A stretch of DNA of 29,807 bases from SIAJ01 sp036266155 (GTDB lineage Bacteria; Planctomycetota; Planctomycetia; Gemmatales; Gemmataceae): positions 1 to 29,807 of the forward strand of contig DATANR010000440.1 in assembly GCA_036266155.1 (NCBI GenBank), in the 5' to 3' direction. Positions within the stretch are counted from its first letter, which is position 1. Each line of letters begins with the position of its first letter. Of this stretch, positions 22,405 through 29,807 are shown one piece after another. Made by a program: the position numbers and the translations under genes. The notes beneath the pieces were generated by a model. That model saw only the letters and a program-made list of their open reading frames with translations, was not told the origin of the DNA and did no database searches.

Positions 22405-24174
22405 ATGCGTGCTGTCGCCTTCTGTGCCCTGATTCTTGGCTTCGGCCTCTTGCTCGTGCCGGCCGCTGATTTGGCCGCTCAGAAAAAGGCAGCCGCCCCT
22501 GCAATTGTCAAGGAAGCTCCCAAGGCCGAGGAGCCCAAGGAAGAGGCATACGACCAGCGCAAGGTCGACGTCGAAACGGTGAAGTCGGCCGGCTACCAGG
22601 ACGACGTCAAGTCATTGACTGACTTCTTCCGTAGCCACACGGTTACCGAGGGCGACAAGGCACGCATCAACGCCCTCATCAAGAAAACCGGCGACGATTC
22701 GTTCGACGTGCGCGAGGCGACCTCCGACGAGTTGTCCAAGTGCGGCGTGCCGGCGATTGCCTTGCTGAAGGCCGCGATCAATCTGAAAGATAACGATCCG
22801 GAGATCGTTCGCCGGGCCGAACTGGCTTTGAAGATCATCGAAAAAGTTCCGACGCGGGCACTGGCTGCCGCTGCCACCAGACTGTTGGCCTTCCACAATG
22901 AGGACGGCATCACCGAAGTACTGATCAATTACTTGCCGCTCGCGGACGATGAATCGGTCGGCGACGAGATTCGCACGACGTTGACGGCCCTGGCCGTGCG
23001 CGGCGGCAAGCCGGACAGCGTTCTGATCAGCACGCTGGAGAGCAAGGAGGCCCTCAAACGCGGATCAGCTGCCGAGGCTTTTGCCCGCGTGAACGACAAG
23101 GCCAGCCGGGAGAAGATGGTCGAGTTTCTGAAGAAGGAAACTGACTCGGATGTGAAGCTTCAAATCGCTCTGCCGCTGGTCAGCGACGCGCGGAACAAAG
23201 AGATCATTCCCGAAGTCATCCGCCTGATGGGTGAAGTCTCCACCGAACGCGGCTGGCGTGCGGAGGAACTGCTTTGGCGCATCGCCGGTGAAGACGGCCC
23301 TGGCGTTTCGCTCGGCGCCGACAAGGAAAGCCGCGAGAAGGCTCGGGCCGAGTGGAAGAAATGGTTTGATGCGAACGAAAAGAAAATCGACCTGGCCCGG
23401 CTCGATCAGGAATCGTCCTACGGGTTGACGATCGTGTGCGAATCCCCATTACGCGGTGGCCTCGGCCGGGTCGTCGCGCTCGGTGGCGACGGCAAAGAAC
23501 GCTGGAAGATCGCTCAGCTCAACTGGCCGATGGACGCCGTGCCGCTCGCAGGCAAGAAGGTCCTCATCGCCGAGCACAATCGCAACCGGATCGTCGAACG
23601 CGAAATCGAAGGAACCAAGGAGTTGTGGTCGGAGAACATCAACCAGCCGGTCAGCTGTGGCCGCTTGCCTAACGGCCAGACTTGGGCGATCGGCCGCAAC
23701 CAGATCATCGAGTGGGAGCGCGGCGACAAGTCGAACAAGAAGCACGTGTTTGATTTCATCCGCAACGAATACGACATCGTGGCCGGTTGTCGGATGAAGA
23801 ACGGCGAATACGTGCTGCTCACGCAAAACCAACAGTTGTTGAAGGTGGACCGCAAGGGGACGATCACGAAGAGCAACACAATCAACGGCAACGGCGTCAA
23901 TTACTACGCGACGTGCGAAATGCTGCCGTCAGGCAAGGTGCTCTGCACATTGATGAACGCCATCACCGAGTTCGACGTCGACACGGGCAAGGCCGGTTGG
24001 ACGGCCGCTTATCCGCAGGCGACCTCGGCCGTGCGTCTCCGCAACGGCAACACGCTGGTCGCGCAACAGAATCAGGCGAAGATCATCGAACTCGACAAGG
24101 ATGGCAAAGCAACCAAGAACGAGATCAAGGGCACCGATCCAGCCTATCGGCCGTTCCGGGCGTTCAAGCGATAG
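22405..24174 (+). CDS. Secreted HEAT-repeat and beta-propeller protein
   Basis: A 589-residue protein with an N-terminal signal peptide (MRAVAFCALILGFGLLLVPA, likely cleaved after LAA at residue 25), so it is exported. A Lys/Glu/Pro-rich linker follows. Residues about 80-320 are alpha-helical with HEAT/Armadillo-like repeats (VREATSDELSKCGVPAIALL, ALKRGSAAEAFARVNDKAS). Residues about 345-589 carry repeated short strands typical of a PQQ/WD-like propeller (GRLPNGQTWAIGRNQIIEW, GCRMKNGEYVLLTQNQQLL, VRLRNGNTLVAQQNQAKII). GAGG lies upstream of ATG 22405. No catalytic motif is seen. The architecture suggests protein interaction or sensing outside the cytoplasm. It ends before a large palindrome. 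Confidence 0.82.
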   Translation: MRAVAFCALILGFGLLLVPAADLAAQKKAAAPAIVKEAPKAEEPKEEAYDQRKVDVETVKSAGYQDDVKSLTDFFRSHTVTEGDKARINALIKKTGDDSFDVREATSDELSKCGVPAIALLKAAINLKDNDPEIVRRAELALKIIEKVPTRALAAAATRLLAFHNEDGITEVLINYLPLADDESVGDEIRTTLTALAVRGGKPDSVLISTLESKEALKRGSAAEAFARVNDKASREKMVEFLKKETDSDVKLQIALPLVSDARNKEIIPEVIRLMGEVSTERGWRAEELLWRIAGEDGPGVSLGADKESREKARAEWKKWFDANEKKIDLARLDQESSYGLTIVCESPLRGGLGRVVALGGDGKERWKIAQLNWPMDAVPLAGKKVLIAEHNRNRIVEREIEGTKELWSENINQPVSCGRLPNGQTWAIGRNQIIEWERGDKSNKKHVFDFIRNEYDIVAGCRMKNGEYVLLTQNQQLLKVDRKGTITKSNTINGNGVNYYATCEMLPSGKVLCTLMNAITEFDVDTGKAGWTAAYPQATSAVRLRNGNTLVAQQNQAKIIELDKDGKATKNEIKGTDPAYRPFRAFKR

Positions 24175-24191
24175 AGTGCAATTGTTTTGTT

Positions 24192-24289
24192 CCCCCTCTC
24201 CGCTTCGGAGAGGGGGCTAGGGGGAGAGGTCTTCGCTCGCTCCCACCGGAAACCTCTCCCCCCGCCCCCTCTCCGAAGCGGAGAGGGGG
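24192..24289. repeat. Nested double palindrome, likely bidirectional terminator
   Basis: Two perfect hairpins with 11-base arms and 3-base loops lie at 24192-24216 and 24265-24289, each with the arm CCCCCTCTCCG. The two hairpins with their flanks (about 24192-24231 and 24251-24289) are reverse complements of each other with few mismatches. Either two hairpins or one long stem can therefore form. It lies between convergent genes, with T-rich sequence on the right (GATTTTTA). Confidence 0.85.
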
Positions 24290-24313
24290 AGAGATTTTTA
24301 CGGCGGACGTCGC

Positions 24314-24787
24314 TTAAGCCAACGGCTTGCCCAGCTTAATTCGCTTCTCGCGAACGAACTTCATGTGATGCCGGGCGTGCTCGACATACCCATCCACCAA
24401 CATCTCAAGCGACTCGATCCCGCGTTCGGTGTGATTCCCTTGCCGCGCGAACGCCGTATCGGGCAGCCGACGCAGGATGGCGGCCGTCAGCTTCCGATTC
24501 AATCGAAACACTTCGCAGGCAAGTGCAACCTCTTGCTCGTGGTAGCCCAGGTTTTTGACCCACAAGTTCTCATCGTAAGCGAGCAGCGTCGGGTTCGGCT
24601 CGGCGATGACGCGCTTCATGCGATCGGTCCCCACGAGGTCCGAGTCCATGAGGTGCATCACGACTTCCTGAACGCTCCACGTGCCGGCGATCGGGCGCGC
24701 GATTAGTTCATCTTTCGATAGTCCGGCGATCGCCTGGGCAGGCAGATCGCCGTCGGCCTCGTACTGTTCGATGAGGTCGCGATTCAT
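24314..24787 (-). CDS. DinB-like four-helix protein
   Basis: A 157-residue cytosolic protein resembling the DinB/YfiT metal-binding superfamily. Its metal ligands are likely the His in SVQEVVMHLMDSD and the C-terminal cluster DGYVEHARHHMKFV. Helix boundaries and the GTWSVQEVV motif are typical. ATG 24787 has GGAG six bases upstream. The longer frame overlaps the upstream esterase. The 17-base gap behind the esterase gene indicates cotranscription. DinB-like proteins include thiol transferases and damage-induced proteins; the specific role is unknown. Confidence 0.82.
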   Translation of the reverse strand: MNRDLIEQYEADGDLPAQAIAGLSKDELIARPIAGTWSVQEVVMHLMDSDLVGTDRMKRVIAEPNPTLLAYDENLWVKNLGYHEQEVALACEVFRLNRKLTAAILRRLPDTAFARQGNHTERGIESLEMLVDGYVEHARHHMKFVREKRIKLGKPLA

Positions 24788-24804
24788 GTTTGTCTCCGCG
24801 GTGG

Positions 24805-26043
24805 TTACGGTTTGCCAAGTTGCTTGTCGGCGAAGTTCCAAAAGGCCGACCAGTCTTCGCGCGTCATCGAGTGCTTGCCGGCTCGGATGAAGTAGCCGAG
24901 CTTGCTGTCGACGAGCTTGCCCAGCGGCGGGACTTCCTTCGCATCCAGTCCGCCGGCGTCAAGCAAACGATACACGGGGTCGGCCGCCTTCAGGACCTCG
25001 AACTGCCCGTCCGGGTTCGCCCACAAATCTTCGGCGGCGTTTGGAAACAATACGGGCCGCGGCGCGCATAACGCGACGAGACAATTCTGATCGAATGGCA
25101 AACGCGCCGGTTCGTCGTTGAATTCCTTGAAGCGTCCGTTGAACCAGTGCGGAAAGCTCGTGTTGATGCGCTTGACGCTCTCCGCCTTGTCGGCCTTCGG
25201 GCCGATCGGTCGGCTTGGTCCGGTCCCGCCGCAGCCGGCTTGCAGCGGAATCGTCATGGCGATCCGTTCGTCCATCGCGGCGGCGAGCAGAACCGTCTTG
25301 CCGAGCCGCGAATGGCCAACGGCGATGATGCGCTTCGCGTCGATCGCGTCTGCTTGTGTGGTCAAATAGTCGACGGCCCGGCTAACGGCCCAAGCCCAGC
25401 AAGCAATCGTTGCCGTGTCTAAATCCTTCGGCAACAGCGGTCGAATGCCGGCCCGCGTGTCCGCCCGGTCCGGATCGACTTCACCGGGATAAAACGTGGC
25501 GACGGCATAGCCGCGATCGATCGAATGCTCCAGATTCCAAACGTCTTTCTGCTTGCCGAGAGCCGCGTCGGAAGCCTTGCCGTCTTTAGACCCGTACATC
25601 CAGGCCGATGTGACGGCGATCTTCGGGTCGTCAGCAAGCGTGTGATTGCCGCTGAAATTCGGGCCGACGAAACAGGGGGCCGGGCCCTTGCGCTTGTTTG
25701 GGATCACGACGAGCAAGCGAAACTCGTGGCCGCGGATCGCGGAGATACTCACCTCGCGAAGAGTCGCCTTGCCGCCAAACGCCTTCGGATCCTCGTGCAG
25801 GATTTCCGTCGTGACTGGCCCGGCCGCGGGGATCGTGCCGTACATGTAATGCTGAAATAGAGCTTTCAGTTCGGGTCGGCGTTTCTCGACCCATTGCTCC
25901 TTGGTTGTCACCTTGGTGCCGTCGAGCATGACGAGCGGGTCGGGCAATCCGGCCCCGCTCGGCAGGTCTTTGGGAGCCGGGAACTCGGCGGCGGATCGAC
26001 CAAAGAAAATCGCGAGGAGGGAGAACATTGCGATAGTTCGCAT
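24805..26043 (-). CDS. Secreted alpha/beta hydrolase, CE15 glucuronoyl-esterase-like
   Basis: Exported serine esterase of 412 residues with a signal peptide (MRTIAMFSLLAIFFGRSAA). The nucleophile motif GHSRLGK (243-249) places Ser245 followed by the Arg conserved in CE15 enzymes (GxSRxGK). Other CE15-like segments are INTSFPHWFNGRF, LPFDQNCLVALCAPRPVL and the C-terminal catalytic His in AGKHSMT. CE15 enzymes cleave ester links between glucuronic acid of xylan and lignin; whether this one does is inference. Related planctomycete hydrolases act on other polysaccharide esters. ATG 26043 has GGAG seven bases upstream. It is followed by the DinB-like gene 17 bases downstream. Confidence 0.82.
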   Translation of the reverse strand: MRTIAMFSLLAIFFGRSAAEFPAPKDLPSGAGLPDPLVMLDGTKVTTKEQWVEKRRPELKALFQHYMYGTIPAAGPVTTEILHEDPKAFGGKATLREVSISAIRGHEFRLLVVIPNKRKGPAPCFVGPNFSGNHTLADDPKIAVTSAWMYGSKDGKASDAALGKQKDVWNLEHSIDRGYAVATFYPGEVDPDRADTRAGIRPLLPKDLDTATIACWAWAVSRAVDYLTTQADAIDAKRIIAVGHSRLGKTVLLAAAMDERIAMTIPLQAGCGGTGPSRPIGPKADKAESVKRINTSFPHWFNGRFKEFNDEPARLPFDQNCLVALCAPRPVLFPNAAEDLWANPDGQFEVLKAADPVYRLLDAGGLDAKEVPPLGKLVDSKLGYFIRAGKHSMTREDWSAFWNFADKQLGKP

Positions 26044-26088
26044 GGAGAGACTCCGGAGAACGGAATAGGCTAATCCTATCTCGTTTAG

Positions 26089-26111
26089 CGTTCGAGCCAT
26101 CGGCTCGAACG
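26089..26111. promoter_or_regulatory. Perfect 10-base-arm palindrome in a divergent promoter region
   Basis: Arms 26089-26098 (CGTTCGAGCC) and 26102-26111 (GGCTCGAACG) are separated by 3 bases. The palindrome lies between the divergent CE15-like gene and the small membrane protein gene (45 and 24 bases from their starts). It could be an operator shared by both, or an mRNA 5' hairpin. Confidence 0.6.
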
Positions 26112-26135
26112 AGGAGCGTGCGAGCGGGGGCCGTC

Positions 26136-26330
26136 ATGTCCGAATCCGAATCCGGCGCGGGGTTACTGACGTGGACGTTCCGTGTGGTGCTCGCCCTCGC
26201 CGCGCTGGCTGCTCCCATCATCGTCTATCAGGGCTTCACCGACTGGGACGCCCCGGACCCGGCCAAGCAGCAGCGACTTCGCGAAGTGTCGCGGACGACC
26301 GCCGAGCCTGATCCCGCACTTCGTCAATAA
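26136..26330 (+). CDS. Small single-pass membrane protein (64 aa)
   Basis: Short protein with one hydrophobic segment (TWTFRVVLALAALAAPIIVY, residues 12-31) and a charged C-terminal tail. It has no lipobox. The predicted topology is a short N-terminal segment, one membrane span, and a hydrophilic tail rich in Asp, Arg and Pro. ATG 26136 has a GGGGG stretch upstream at suitable distance. Its TAA at 26328-26330 directly abuts the TGA of the convergent gene that begins at 26331. No family is recognised. It could be a spurious call, but composition and ribosome site favour a real gene. Confidence 0.55.
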   Translation: MSESESGAGLLTWTFRVVLALAALAAPIIVYQGFTDWDAPDPAKQQRLREVSRTTAEPDPALRQ

Positions 26331-27056
26331 TCACTTCTTCGGCACGATGATCGTCTCGTCGATCACCTTTTGGCTCGTCGCCGGCCGATCCTTCTTGTTC
26401 CTCAAGACCAACTCGACGAGCCGCGGATGTTGTTGCACGTTGGAGCCAAACGACCAGCGGGCGACGCGCTTCAAGACCGCGTTATCCTTGGCGTCCGGCA
26501 AATCGAAGACGTCGAGAATGCGTGAAATCGGCGCGTATTCGCCGGTCACCATGAAGTTCACCCACAGAAAATCAAGGTCCTCCGGCGTTTTGGCGGGAAC
26601 ATCGCGTACGTGGACGCGTTTTGGGTCCTCGATGTGGCTCTTGAGCACTTCGAGATCGGGCTTCAAGTCGGCATACTTGGGGTCCTTGATCCATCCGCCG
26701 ACCGTCTTTGCTGTCTCCTTGTCGCCGGCGTTCGTCAGAGCGCGAATGATCATGCGGCGACCGATCTTCGGCGCATCGGGAAACGTCTTCTCGTACTCGC
26801 GAACAATTTCGGGATGCCCTGCGGCCATGTCGCCGATCTGAGCGCCGATCAAGAACGGCACATGATCGTCCTTGGTGAACAACGGATGCTCCCGGTTTTC
26901 TTTCTTGAGAAACTCCGTCAGCATTTTGGGCCCGAGCTTCGGGTCCGGGTTCTTGTAATAGAAGGTGCTGGCCTGGGAATACAGCTTGACGAACGGCGGT
27001 AAGTCCGGCGGCTGGGCGATGGCCGCCAGCAGGCACATTGTCGAAGCGCTCAACAT
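26331..27056 (-). CDS. Hypothetical exported protein
   Basis: About 241 residues of unknown function. The N-terminus MLSASTMCLLAAIAQPPD looks like a weak signal peptide, so export is likely but not certain. The body is mostly helical and contains TPR-like or HEAT-like helices (MLTEFLKKENREHP, MIIRALTNAGDKETAKTVGG, AKDNAVLKRVARWSFGSN), with no catalytic motif. ATG 27056 is preferred to the ATG two codons earlier because GAGG is then nine bases upstream. It is the last of a leftward cluster after the cupin gene (12 bases away), so these may be cotranscribed. Function is unknown. Confidence 0.75.
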   Translation of the reverse strand: MLSASTMCLLAAIAQPPDLPPFVKLYSQASTFYYKNPDPKLGPKMLTEFLKKENREHPLFTKDDHVPFLIGAQIGDMAAGHPEIVREYEKTFPDAPKIGRRMIIRALTNAGDKETAKTVGGWIKDPKYADLKPDLEVLKSHIEDPKRVHVRDVPAKTPEDLDFLWVNFMVTGEYAPISRILDVFDLPDAKDNAVLKRVARWSFGSNVQQHPRLVELVLRNKKDRPATSQKVIDETIIVPKK

Positions 27057-27068
27057 GGACATTTTCCT

Positions 27069-27575
27069 CTACTTGTCGGTGTCCTTCTTCGTCGGATCGT
27101 CGGCCGGGTTCACGTAGTGGATATCGAACGGCCCCATGGCATGAATCTGAATAATGGTCTCGCCCTTGGCGACCGCGTAGTGCTTCTCTTGCTTGCTCAT
27201 GCGCATGAAGGAGCCGGCAGGCAAATAGCGCGTCTTGGCCTTGTCGATTTTTTCGCCGAGTCCGATCCCGAATGATCCGCTGATCACGGTGATGTTTTCA
27301 TCCGTCGAATGCCAGTGCGGCGGAACGATGTAACCGTCCGGCAGCTTGGCGCGAATGACAAAGATGCCTTCCTTGAACGGGTCGCCGTCCAGGGCGGCGA
27401 GCTTGGCTCCCGGCGGCAGGCTTGGGGGGCCGTCCATCCATTTGATGTCGTCTGGCAAAGCGACCATGTGTGCCAGCTTGCCGGCCGGCGATCCTGCTGG
27501 CTTGTCGGGGTCGGCGACCCCGGCGGTCGTGGCCAAGAGGACCACGCATGCACAGAGCAATAGACGCGGCGTCAT
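27069..27575 (-). CDS. Exported cupin-domain protein
   Basis: A 168-residue protein with a signal peptide (MTPRLLLCACVVLLATTAGVA) and one cupin barrel. Cupin motif 1 is PPHWHSTDENITVISGSFGIG (His-x-His and Glu ligands) and motif 2 includes GSFMRMSKQEKHYA with the C-terminal His. Small cupins bind a metal or act as sensors or isomerases. The specific role is not readable. ATG 27575 has GGAGG eight bases upstream. It is three bases after the YkgJ-like stop and 12 bases before the next gene, indicating an operon. Confidence 0.85.
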   Translation of the reverse strand: MTPRLLLCACVVLLATTAGVADPDKPAGSPAGKLAHMVALPDDIKWMDGPPSLPPGAKLAALDGDPFKEGIFVIRAKLPDGYIVPPHWHSTDENITVISGSFGIGLGEKIDKAKTRYLPAGSFMRMSKQEKHYAVAKGETIIQIHAMGPFDIHYVNPADDPTKKDTDK

Positions 27576-27578
27576 GAC

Positions 27579-27899
27579 TCAATCCTCCGTAATTGGCGGC
27601 AGCGGCGGCAAACCGCATCGGGTGCGGGCGGTCTGGCACTGCTCTCCGCCGGCGCGAAATTCCCGGCACACCGTTGGCCGGGTGGAGTAAATGGTACACC
27701 GCGCGTCGGTGTCGAGAAAGCAGCAAGTTTCGTGAAAGTGCAAGGGAAAAAGTTGATAGCGCCAGCCCGGACTTGCGAGATGGTCGGGAAGCAACCGGCC
27801 TTCGGCAGCGATGCGCGGCTCGCGGTCCGCGTCGGCTTGAGCCGCGAAGATCGGATACGTGCGGCAACAGGCGCCGCAGCCATCGCATTCGAAGGTCAT
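27579..27899 (-). CDS. YkgJ-family cysteine-cluster protein
   Basis: A 106-residue protein with the N-terminal motif C-x2-C-x2-CC (CDGCGACC, residues 5-12), characteristic of the YkgJ family of putative zinc or iron-sulfur-binding proteins. Further Cys pairs occur near the middle (ETCCFLD) and at TVCREF, which also fits the family. ATG 27899 is taken because it starts just before the cysteine motif; the ribosome site is weak. First gene of the leftward cluster with the cupin and hypothetical genes. The biochemical role of the family is poorly defined. Confidence 0.85.
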   Translation of the reverse strand: MTFECDGCGACCRTYPIFAAQADADREPRIAAEGRLLPDHLASPGWRYQLFPLHFHETCCFLDTDARCTIYSTRPTVCREFRAGGEQCQTARTRCGLPPLPPITED

Positions 27900-27982
27900 A
27901 ACGATTTCAACCGCTAAACGATCGGCGACTTCAGCCGTATAACGACCGACGGTACATGTTTCGCCTTTGTATGGAGCTTGCG

Positions 27983-29020
27983 ATGCCTTTGGTTCCGATG
28001 CGCCTTTTGCTCGATCACGCGGCCGCCAACAACTATGGACTGGCCGCCTTTAACGTGAACAACATGGAGCAGATCCAGGCCATCATGGAGGCGGCCAAGG
28101 AGATCGACGCCCCGGTCATCGTTCAGGCCAGTCGCGGCGCCCGGTCGTATTCTCAGGACAACTATTTGCGCCATCTGATGCTCGCGGCGGCGGAGCTGTA
28201 TCCGAACATCCCGATCGTGATGCACCAGGACCACGGCAACAGCCCGGCCACGTGCAAGAGCGCGATCGAGCAGAACTTCACCAGTGTCATGATGGACGGC
28301 TCGCTCAAGGAAGATGGCAAGTCGCCGGCCGATTACGACTACAACGTGAACGTCACGCGCTCCGTCGTCGACGCCGCCCATCCCGTGGGCGTATCCGTCG
28401 AGGGTGAACTCGGCGTGCTCGGCTCGCTCGAAACCGGAATGGGTGAGAAGGAGGACGGCCACGGTGCAGAAGGCGTTCTCGATCACAGCCAATTGCTGAC
28501 CGACCCGAACCAGGCCGAGGATTTCGTTCGCAAAACGAAAGTCGATGCGCTGGCCGTTGCGATCGGCACCAGTCACGGGGCCTACAAGTTCACGCGGCAA
28601 CCGACGGGCGATGTACTGGCGATGGACCGGATCATCGAAATTCACAAGCGGCTGCCGAACACGCACATGGTGATGCACGGCTCGTCAAGCGTGCCGCAGG
28701 AATTGCAGGACATCATCAACAAGTTCGGGGGCAAGATGAAGCAGACCTGGGGCGTGCCGGTCAAGGAAATCCAGCTCGGCATCAAGAACGGCGTTCGCAA
28801 GATCAACGTCGACACGGACAATCGTATGGCGATCACGGGGGCGATTCGCAAGGTGTTCGCCGAGTCGCCGGAAAAATTCGATCCGCGTGATTATCTGAAG
28901 CCGGCCCGCGACGCCATGCGGCAAGTCTGCAAAGATCGCATGATTGCATTTGGGCAAGCGGGGCAAGCTTCGAAGATCAAGCCCGTTGGGGCGCGGGAGT
29001 TTGCGAAATTCTACGCCTAG
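27983..29020 (+). CDS. fba: Class II fructose-bisphosphate aldolase
   Basis: Zinc-dependent aldolase that interconverts fructose 1,6-bisphosphate with glyceraldehyde 3-phosphate and DHAP in glycolysis, gluconeogenesis and the Calvin cycle. The 345-residue length and motifs match the CbbA subgroup: FNVNNMEQIQAIMEA, VMHQDHGNSP (catalytic Asp83, zinc His84), SVMMDGS, GVLGSLET, GTSHGAYKF, VMHGSSSVP and a C-terminal GQAGQASKIK. ATG 27983 has GGAG six bases upstream; an in-frame start nine codons earlier is unsupported. It is divergent from the YkgJ-like gene. A strong palindrome follows. Confidence 0.95.
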   Translation: MPLVPMRLLLDHAAANNYGLAAFNVNNMEQIQAIMEAAKEIDAPVIVQASRGARSYSQDNYLRHLMLAAAELYPNIPIVMHQDHGNSPATCKSAIEQNFTSVMMDGSLKEDGKSPADYDYNVNVTRSVVDAAHPVGVSVEGELGVLGSLETGMGEKEDGHGAEGVLDHSQLLTDPNQAEDFVRKTKVDALAVAIGTSHGAYKFTRQPTGDVLAMDRIIEIHKRLPNTHMVMHGSSSVPQELQDIINKFGGKMKQTWGVPVKEIQLGIKNGVRKINVDTDNRMAITGAIRKVFAESPEKFDPRDYLKPARDAMRQVCKDRMIAFGQAGQASKIKPVGAREFAKFYA

Positions 29021-29031
29021 CGAGGTTTCAT

Positions 29032-29095
29032 AGCTGAATTCGTGAGAATTCAGGTTCTCCGCATTGCCAGGACCTGAATTCTTACGAATTCAGCT
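29032..29095. terminator. Strong inverted repeat after the aldolase gene
   Basis: Arms 29032-29055 and 29072-29095 are reverse complements at 23 of 24 bases, with a 16-base spacer. Each arm also contains an imperfect GAATTC...GAATTC palindrome. It starts 12 bases after the aldolase stop. It can terminate rightward transcription, though no clear T-tail follows. Confidence 0.75.
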
Positions 29096-29189
29096 GCACC
29101 GCATCTCCCAAGAATCCCGTCAAGTTCTCTGTCAACTTGTGTCGATTATTACGGACGTGGCGGTTGCCCCGAACGTACCGGGATGGTTC

Positions 29190-29807
29190 ATGCGCTGCCG
29201 AGGGCTGCGGATTGTCGCGGTTGCCGTGCTGCTGGCGAGCGCGGTGGGGTGCGGTTCGTTCGGGCAGGGCAATTCCATCTTCCCGGATCGTTATCCGCTC
29301 GGCGATCAAGCCCGTGCCGCTCGCGTCTGTTCGCCGGTTGACCTTCCGCGCGAACTCAAGAAATCGACGATTGATGAGTATCGCGTCGAGCCAGGTGACG
29401 GCTTGCTCGTCCTGCCGCACGATCTTGACTCCAAAGTACGGATGCCTGCCGACCAAACCATCATCGCCGACGGCACGATTGACCTTGGCAAATACGGTCG
29501 TCTTCAGGTTGCGGGCCGGACGGTGCCGGAAATCGAGGCGCTCGTTCAGGCGACCGTAAAAGCGAAGGAGAAAGACGAAGATCCCGGATTCATTGACGTG
29601 CGGCTGGTGAACCGATCCTCAAAGGTCTATTACGTGCTCGGCGAAGTGACCACGCCGGGCAAGTTTCCGCTCATTGGTAATGAGACCGTCCTCGATGCGA
29701 TCCTCGCGGCCGGCGGCATGAATGACAAATCGAGCTGGCGCGATGTGATTCTGGTGCGGCCGACCAACGAAGGGCCGGGCCTCGTCATGAAGGTGGACAT
29801 TGGGGCG
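29190..29807 (+). CDS. Wza-like polysaccharide export lipoprotein (partial, cut by window end)
   Basis: Outer-membrane polysaccharide export protein family (Wza/BexD-like). 206 residues are visible and the frame is open to the window end. The N-terminus MRCRGLRIVAVAVLLAS leads to the lipobox ASAVGC with Cys21. A poly-export domain starts near residue 53 (IDEYRVEPGDGLLVLP, IDLGKYGRLQVAGRTVPEIE). A SLBB-like domain follows from about residue 145 (VYYVLGEVTTPGKFPL, ETVLDAILAAGGMNDKSSW). Such proteins form the outer-membrane channel for capsule or exopolysaccharide. ATG 29190 has GGGAT upstream. An overlapping ATG at 29183 is in another frame and gives a non-protein-like product. Partner polymerase or Wzc-like genes should lie beyond the window. 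Confidence 0.9.
   Translation, partial: MRCRGLRIVAVAVLLASAVGCGSFGQGNSIFPDRYPLGDQARAARVCSPVDLPRELKKSTIDEYRVEPGDGLLVLPHDLDSKVRMPADQTIIADGTIDLGKYGRLQVAGRTVPEIEALVQATVKAKEKDEDPGFIDVRLVNRSSKVYYVLGEVTTPGKFPLIGNETVLDAILAAGGMNDKSSWRDVILVRPTNEGPGLVMKVDIGA

Noticed and set aside
25631..26221. 196-codon minus-strand frame overlapping the CE15-like gene start
   Set aside because: Out of frame with a gene that has a signal peptide, ribosome site and catalytic motifs.
26182..26841. 219-codon plus-strand frame
   Set aside because: Antisense to the exported hypothetical gene and overlapping the small membrane gene; Ser/Arg-rich shadow composition.
1..29807. CRISPR array, prophage or defence island
   Set aside because: No regularly spaced repeats, cas-like, phage structural, integrase or toxin-antitoxin pair genes were recognised.

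Overview
The window looks like chromosomal DNA of a planctomycete, most likely Gemmataceae-like. This is inferred from protein character, not from a database search. Pointers are a GC-rich genome with many small lipoproteins and signal-peptide proteins, a protein kinase carrying a planctomycete-style N-terminal segment before the kinase fold, a SEC-C/TPR protein, a HEAT-repeat plus beta-propeller secreted protein, a deoxyhypusine-synthase-like protein in a bacterium, a glucuronoyl-esterase-like hydrolase, and abundant short palindromic spacers between genes. There is no phage, CRISPR array or obvious complete mobile element.

Layout. 1-1792: the tail of an unidentified gene, a hairpin, then a 5'-truncated YncE/phosphoesterase gene. 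1793-2089: a spacer with three small hairpins. 2090-3609 (-): PduO-type cobalamin adenosyltransferase followed by GluQ. 3610-4097: a non-coding spacer holding one copy of a 23-base repeat. 4098-7011: a lipoprotein, tRNA-His, IF-1, a 93-residue protein, a second lipoprotein and a 60-residue zinc-ribbon-like protein. 7085-16238 (-): a long leftward block with a degenerate kinase, a terminator, dxr and rseP (overlapping), a palindromic element, a deoxyhypusine-synthase-like gene, a nucleoside-type MFS transporter and an old-yellow-enzyme oxidoreductase. 16490-18568 (+): a SEC-C/TPR protein. 18573-19645 (-): a FabG-like reductase whose stop overlaps the start of a PII-like gene. 19689-22218: a metallophosphoesterase, a small basic protein, and an orphan CysA-type ABC ATPase, with the second copy of the 23-base repeat. 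22405-27899: a HEAT/propeller protein, a large nested palindrome, a DinB-like protein and CE15-like esterase pair, a small membrane protein, and a three-gene leftward cluster (YkgJ-like, cupin, hypothetical). 27983-29807: class II fructose-bisphosphate aldolase, a strong palindrome, and the start of a Wza-like polysaccharide export lipoprotein cut by the window edge.

Most genes are housekeeping or envelope functions: isoprenoid synthesis (dxr) coupled to intramembrane proteolysis (rseP), translation (infA, gluQ, tRNA-His), central carbon metabolism (fba) and export (Wza-like). I did not find a convincing new multi-gene defence or mobile system. The most unusual signals are a deoxyhypusine-synthase-like protein lacking two catalytic residues, a kinase-fold protein lacking the catalytic Asp, a 23-base exact repeat in two unrelated spacers, a start-stop coupled fabG-PII pair, and several nested palindromes.
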